From contig PS015186.1 of assembly GCA_048213135.1 (NCBI GenBank), positions 128,591 to 174,904 of the forward strand: a stretch of DNA of 46,314 nucleotides. The letters run 5' to 3'. The notes beneath the pieces are model-generated. The model saw only the letters and a program-made list of their open reading frames with translations, was not told the origin of the DNA and did no database searches. This document shows, piece after piece, positions 43,101 to 46,314 of this stretch. The translations under genes and the position numbers were made by a program. This stretch comes from Reclinomonas americana ATCC 50394. Lineage: Eukaryota; Jakobida; Jakobea; Jakobida. The number at the start of each line of letters is the position of its first letter. Position 1 is the stretch's first letter.

Positions 43101-43681
43101 ACGGCCGCAGCCACCAGCTTGGTGCCATCGTCACTGGAGGCCACCGCCGACCACGCTTGCACTGTAGCGCGTGGCGTCCACGACGCGCCTGAATCGGTGG
43201 AGGTGTAGATCTGACCGCCACAGTACACGCACGCCACCAGCTTGGTGCCGTCGCTGCTGGAGGCCACGCTGACCCAATACCGGTTCGTGTCGCGCGGCGT
43301 CCACGTTGCGCCCGAGTCGGTGGAGGTGTAGATGCGACCGAACTCGACCACGGCCGCCAGCTTGCTGCCGTCGGCGTTGGAGGCCACCGACCACCAGATG
43401 CGCTTCGACTCGTGGGGAATGGCGGTGCAAGTAGTGAGTTGGTTGCCTGCGATGGCTATCAGTGGCCATGACCAGCCAGGTAAGATTGCGTTCGAAAAGA
43501 CACTGATTGCTTGCTCATCGCCACAAGCAACGCAACTGCCATTGACTTGCGAGACGTGGACGGGGACAGGCACCGAAGCCGCAGTGAGCATGGCCGTGGT
43601 CACCACCAGCACCAGCAGCACCATCATGGCGACTGGCACGCTGGTCCATGACACAGGTATCTTGACTGCCTTCGAGCTCAT
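40162..43681 (-). CDS. Triple beta-propeller / EGF-repeat secreted or anchored protein, copy 2 (intact)
   Basis: Two exons from the ATG at 43681: 43681-41935 and 41867-40162 (67-bp intron, phase 1), 1,150 residues. A hydrophobic segment near residues 15-33 (VPVAMMVLLVLVVTTAMLTA) serves as signal peptide or anchor. Next come seven blades of about 41-43 residues, each like RQWVAVASSGDGAK then GGQIYTSTDSGATWTPRD, with the Asp-box/BNR motif S-x-D-x-G-x-x-W. Then seven EGF/tenascin-like repeats of the CSSHGTCKTDGTCQC type. After the intron come GSACASAGC and fourteen more blades, ending DKLYLFSC. Seven plus fourteen suggests one and two seven-bladed propellers. Asp-box propellers occur in sialidases, sortilins and the HCF136/YCF48 family; no sialidase active-site arginines stand out. 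The role is inferred as extracellular binding or adhesion. A longer N-terminus is possible (see 43707-44421). Confidence 0.85.
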
Positions 43682-43706
43682 AGTTGACTGTTTTTTTGCG
43701 CCAGGT

Positions 43707-44421
43707 GCTGCAGAAACACACGAGCACAAAGCAGGCGAGTGAGAAACAAAAGAAGCGCGCTGAAAACGCGGGAGGGAAACCCGTTGTGCTATCATGCAGA
43801 CGACGCGCGCAGCGTGCGTTCGCGAGAGACATGATACATGTACAACTCAAAAGTTTGTGCCCCCTTCTCGATTGAAATCAGAAGGAGGAAAGAGCAGAGG
43901 GAGGGAAAGAGGGAGAGAGAGAGAGAGAAGGGCCGGGAGAGGGGAAGGGACAGGTGCAAGAACAAGGACAACAAGTAAGAGAACGAGAAGAAAGGGAACA
44001 AGAAGAAGAAGAAGAAGTAGGAGGCGGAAGAGGCAGCGCATGAGCAAGAGTGAGCGTGTCTCTCTGCATGTGCACATACAGCACGTGCGCAGTTGCAAAC
44101 AGCGCGCGAAAGTGGTGGAATGTTGCGTGTGTTCGAGATCGATGAGCAGCGTTGTGTGATATTGTTGTGCTCCTCACCGATAATGCAGAACAGACTCGTG
44201 TGAACTGAGTGGCGAAGAAGAACAGAAGAAATGAGGTGGCAAGCGAGTTGTGAGTGCGCACACGCGAGAGGTGAAGAAATGAAAAGACGAAGCTCACCAA
44301 AAGGCACCCCGCACACGCTCCACCCATCCTTTGACACGGGGTCGCGGCCAGCGACATGAATTAGGACGGCTCTGGTCCACGCAGGCATCACCTCCAGACG
44401 ACGCCACAGTTGCCGATATCG
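43707..44421 (-). other. Candidate upstream exons of copy 2
   Basis: Exon 44421-44298 contains an ATG at 44388 and reads MPAWTRAVLIHVAGRD then VSKDGWSVCGVPFG. Exon 44204-44178 (27 bp) reads HTSLFCII. The third piece starts at 43707 and reads PGAKKQST into the ATG at 43681. All junctions are GT-AG and phase 1 and stay open, which would give the protein a roughly 50-residue cytoplasmic N-terminus before the hydrophobic segment (type II anchor). The intervening DNA at 43880-44030 is purine-rich on the plus strand, typical of introns of minus genes. Confidence 0.4.
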
Positions 44422-45442
44422 CTGCGAAACAAAATGATGGTTATTTCACACTTCCGAGAAGACCACTGCAACTGCAACGCCCAAAAGCCAGTCCCTCACC
44501 GGGAGCGAAAAAGTAACGGCATGTTGACATCACCCAGGAATGCTCAGTGCTCTGTGGAGCAAACAAGGTGACATGAGACTGCTATCTTGGCGTTCAGATT
44601 CATGCCACTCACACGCCAAAATGTTGATCTTGCACTACGCAGTGGGCGAATCTGCATTCGCCTCCTCGTACCTGTCATGTTAACCTCGAAGCAGAGGTCT
44701 GTGCAGAGACTCATCAGTGAAACAAAAACATCGCATCAATACAACAACTACTGATCACCAAAATATTCAAAAACACAACCCAAGATGACCAAAAAGAACC
44801 CCGTCAACCCTTTTCTTCACACTCACCTTCCTCGAATGACAAAGCACCACACCAGTGTGATGACCAGGAGTCAAAGATCCACATCGCGTGGCAAGGGCAG
44901 CAGAGTGACAGTCCTCAGAAACGCTGAATCTATCATGACTTGGCCAGTGGAAAGCCGGGCATCTCGCTTGTTGCAGGCTGTGAGAGACAGAAGTTGCCTG
45001 CAGCCTTCTCACAAAAAAGCATGGAAACATAAGTTGCAAAGAAGATGAATGCCCAGAACAACCCTATCAACGATGACCGAAAAAGAAACACTCAACTCAC
45101 CTCCCCGAAACAGCAGCTTGGCGTGGTGGCCAGGTGTCATGGGCGTTGTCGCTCAAGAGGCTCGCTGACTGCGACGCTGCGTGTGATGGAAGCGATGCAA
45201 AAGGCGCCAGCAACGGAAGTGAGCCTGTCCGTGTTCAACAGCCACGCCTCCTCGCAAGCGCAGAGCAAGCAGGTCCGGATCCACATCCGGTGATAGTAGA
45301 GCCCGACGACGCTCGGATAATCTGCGCACCACCTTGAGTGACAAAAGCAAGAAGCATGCCGGAGACAGCAGCTTGATAGCTCGAGCTACACACTCATAAC
45401 TTCTCAGTGAAGAACATAACAACAGCAGAACAAACGATGCAT

Positions 45443-45479
<37 letters not shown>

Positions 45480-45727
45480 CTCGTTCACCGATGCTCCCTC
45501 AGTGTCTCACACACGCAACCAATCGTCGCCAGTGCGCAGCCTCTCTGCGTGGTGAGGGACACTGCGGATGTGCAGCGCCAAGAGAGCCTCCATTCATACT
45601 CACACTGCAGTGATGAATGCGAAGAGCGTAATCCTTGAGTCCCTCTCTCACTCTCTCACTCTCTCTCTCTCTCTCCGTGAACTCACTCTCTCTCTCTCTC
45701 TNNNNNNNNNNNNNNNNNNNNNNNNNN
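44422..45727. other. Upstream flank of copy 2, no secure gene
   Basis: About 1.3 kb duplicated from the left unit, non-coding as far as I can see. It ends in (TC)n/(CA)n at 45448-45480, (TC)n at 45643-45701 and N 45702-45727. 45500-45600 matches 39330-39400. Confidence 0.5.
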
Positions 45728-45927
45728 TGATGTCGCGCACGCGCTTGCAAGAATCACATGCATGCAAGTCGCCTCTTGCATCCATTTCAATTTCCGATAT
45801 CGGTATCAATCGTTTTGTCGACCGTTTGCAAGCAAGCGCCACCGGTCAATCCTCGGTCCTGTTCGCCCATCGCGCAGACGCCCCCTTCCTCCTTCACTTT
45901 TCCGCGTTTGCTCATCTGCACACACTT

Positions 45928-45939
45928 TTTGGCGCCAAA
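45928..45939. promoter_or_regulatory. Palindromic E2F-like site upstream of the plus-strand gene
   Basis: TTTGGCGCCAAA is a perfect 12-bp palindrome and contains the E2F/DP core TTTSGCGC on both strands. It lies about 200 bp before the ATG at 46137. E2F sites control S-phase genes in many eukaryotes; binding here is inferred from the motif only. Confidence 0.35.
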
Positions 45940-46136
45940 TAATTTTACCGGCGAAACGCCACTCCGCCAAAACCGGCAATGATGGTGTGACTCATGCGGA
46001 AAACGCTCACTTGCTCCCCCTTCCGCGACAGAGCACAACCACACGCACAGCTGCTCTTTCACACTTGCACGCAGCAGCAGTGTGCACGTATCATCACTAG
46101 ATCTCCCCTACCTCTCTCTCTACTCGCGCGCGTGAG

Positions 46137-46314
46137 ATGTTGGAGCAGCGAGAGCCATCCCCGCCTCTGCTCCCTCCCCCGCCCTCGCCCAACTGGCGCC
46201 GCCGTGCCTCCTCCCTGCGCATCGTCGCCTCCTCGCCGTCCTCATCTCCACCTTCTGCGTCACCTGTTCCCGTGCAAGCCGATTCACCGCCGCCATGTCG
46301 GATTGCGATGTCGC
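46137..46314 (+). CDS. 5' end of a Pro/Ser-rich protein, cut by window edge
   Basis: From the ATG at 46137 the frame stays open to the last base (59 codons plus one base). It reads MLEQREPSPPLLPPPPSPNW then RRRASSLRIVASSP and a Ser/Pro-rich run. Codon use is coding-like (CTG, CGC, GCC, TCC). In-frame stops occur upstream (TGA at 46133, directly before), which supports this start. Such N-termini are usually disordered and no domain is visible yet. 45745-46136 upstream holds a possible promoter with an E2F-like palindrome. Confidence 0.5.
   Translation, partial: MLEQREPSPPLLPPPPSPNWRRRASSLRIVASSPSSSPPSASPVPVQADSPPPCRIAMS

Larger units (their letters stand above)
39960..45727. repeat. Tandem duplication, right unit
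   Basis: Second unit of the segmental duplication, holding the intact propeller-EGF gene. Similarity to the left unit is high over the 5' flank and exon 1 but much lower over exon 2 (see findings). The right border is hidden by the 26-N gap; sequence after 45745 is unlike the left unit. Confidence 0.88.

Overview
This window is nuclear DNA of a eukaryote, most likely a microbial one. Every multi-exon gene I could follow has GT-AG introns, mostly with GTGCGT, GTGAGT or GTGAGC donors. Genes are compact and intron-dense, lie on both strands, and contain a great deal of simple-sequence DNA. Eight N-gaps interrupt the window and nearly all sit in or beside microsatellites. I cannot name the organism from sequence alone.

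Layout. 1-4.2 kb: plus-strand leucine-rich-repeat gene, 5' end not visible. 4.36-6.0 kb: two very closely spaced minus-strand genes, a family-2-like glycosyltransferase and a small signal-anchored protein, which may be one gene. 7.3-23.7 kb: a very large minus-strand gene for SMG1, the PI3K-related kinase of nonsense-mediated mRNA decay, in about 35-40 exons. 25.9-27.5 kb: plus-strand gene for a secreted protein of unknown family. 28.1-31.6 kb: minus-strand gene for a microtubule-associated protein that appears to join a dynein-stalk-like microtubule-binding module to a CAP-Gly domain. 32.7-45.7 kb: a tandem duplication of about 7 kb carrying two copies of a large minus-strand gene built as seven Asp-box blades, seven EGF-like repeats and fourteen more Asp-box blades. 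The right-hand copy is intact; the left-hand copy carries a 20-bp frameshifting deletion. 46.1 kb to the end: first coding bases of a plus-strand gene cut by the window edge.

A strand signature runs through the window. Introns are strongly C/T-rich on the sense strand, so they read as C/T-rich beside plus genes and as A/G-rich beside minus genes. Some tracts are extreme: 309 uninterrupted pyrimidines stop 20 bp before a splice acceptor, and a 187-bp pure purine run (pyrimidine on the sense strand) lies inside SMG1. Two diverged copies of a dispersed element, one with terminal inverted repeats, flank the secreted-protein and CAP-Gly genes.

There is no operon logic here. The genes represent separate functions: mRNA surveillance, cytoskeleton, glycosylation, and cell-surface or secreted adhesion-like proteins. 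The most novel-looking items are the CAP-Gly/dynein-stalk-like protein and the duplicated triple-propeller/EGF genes.
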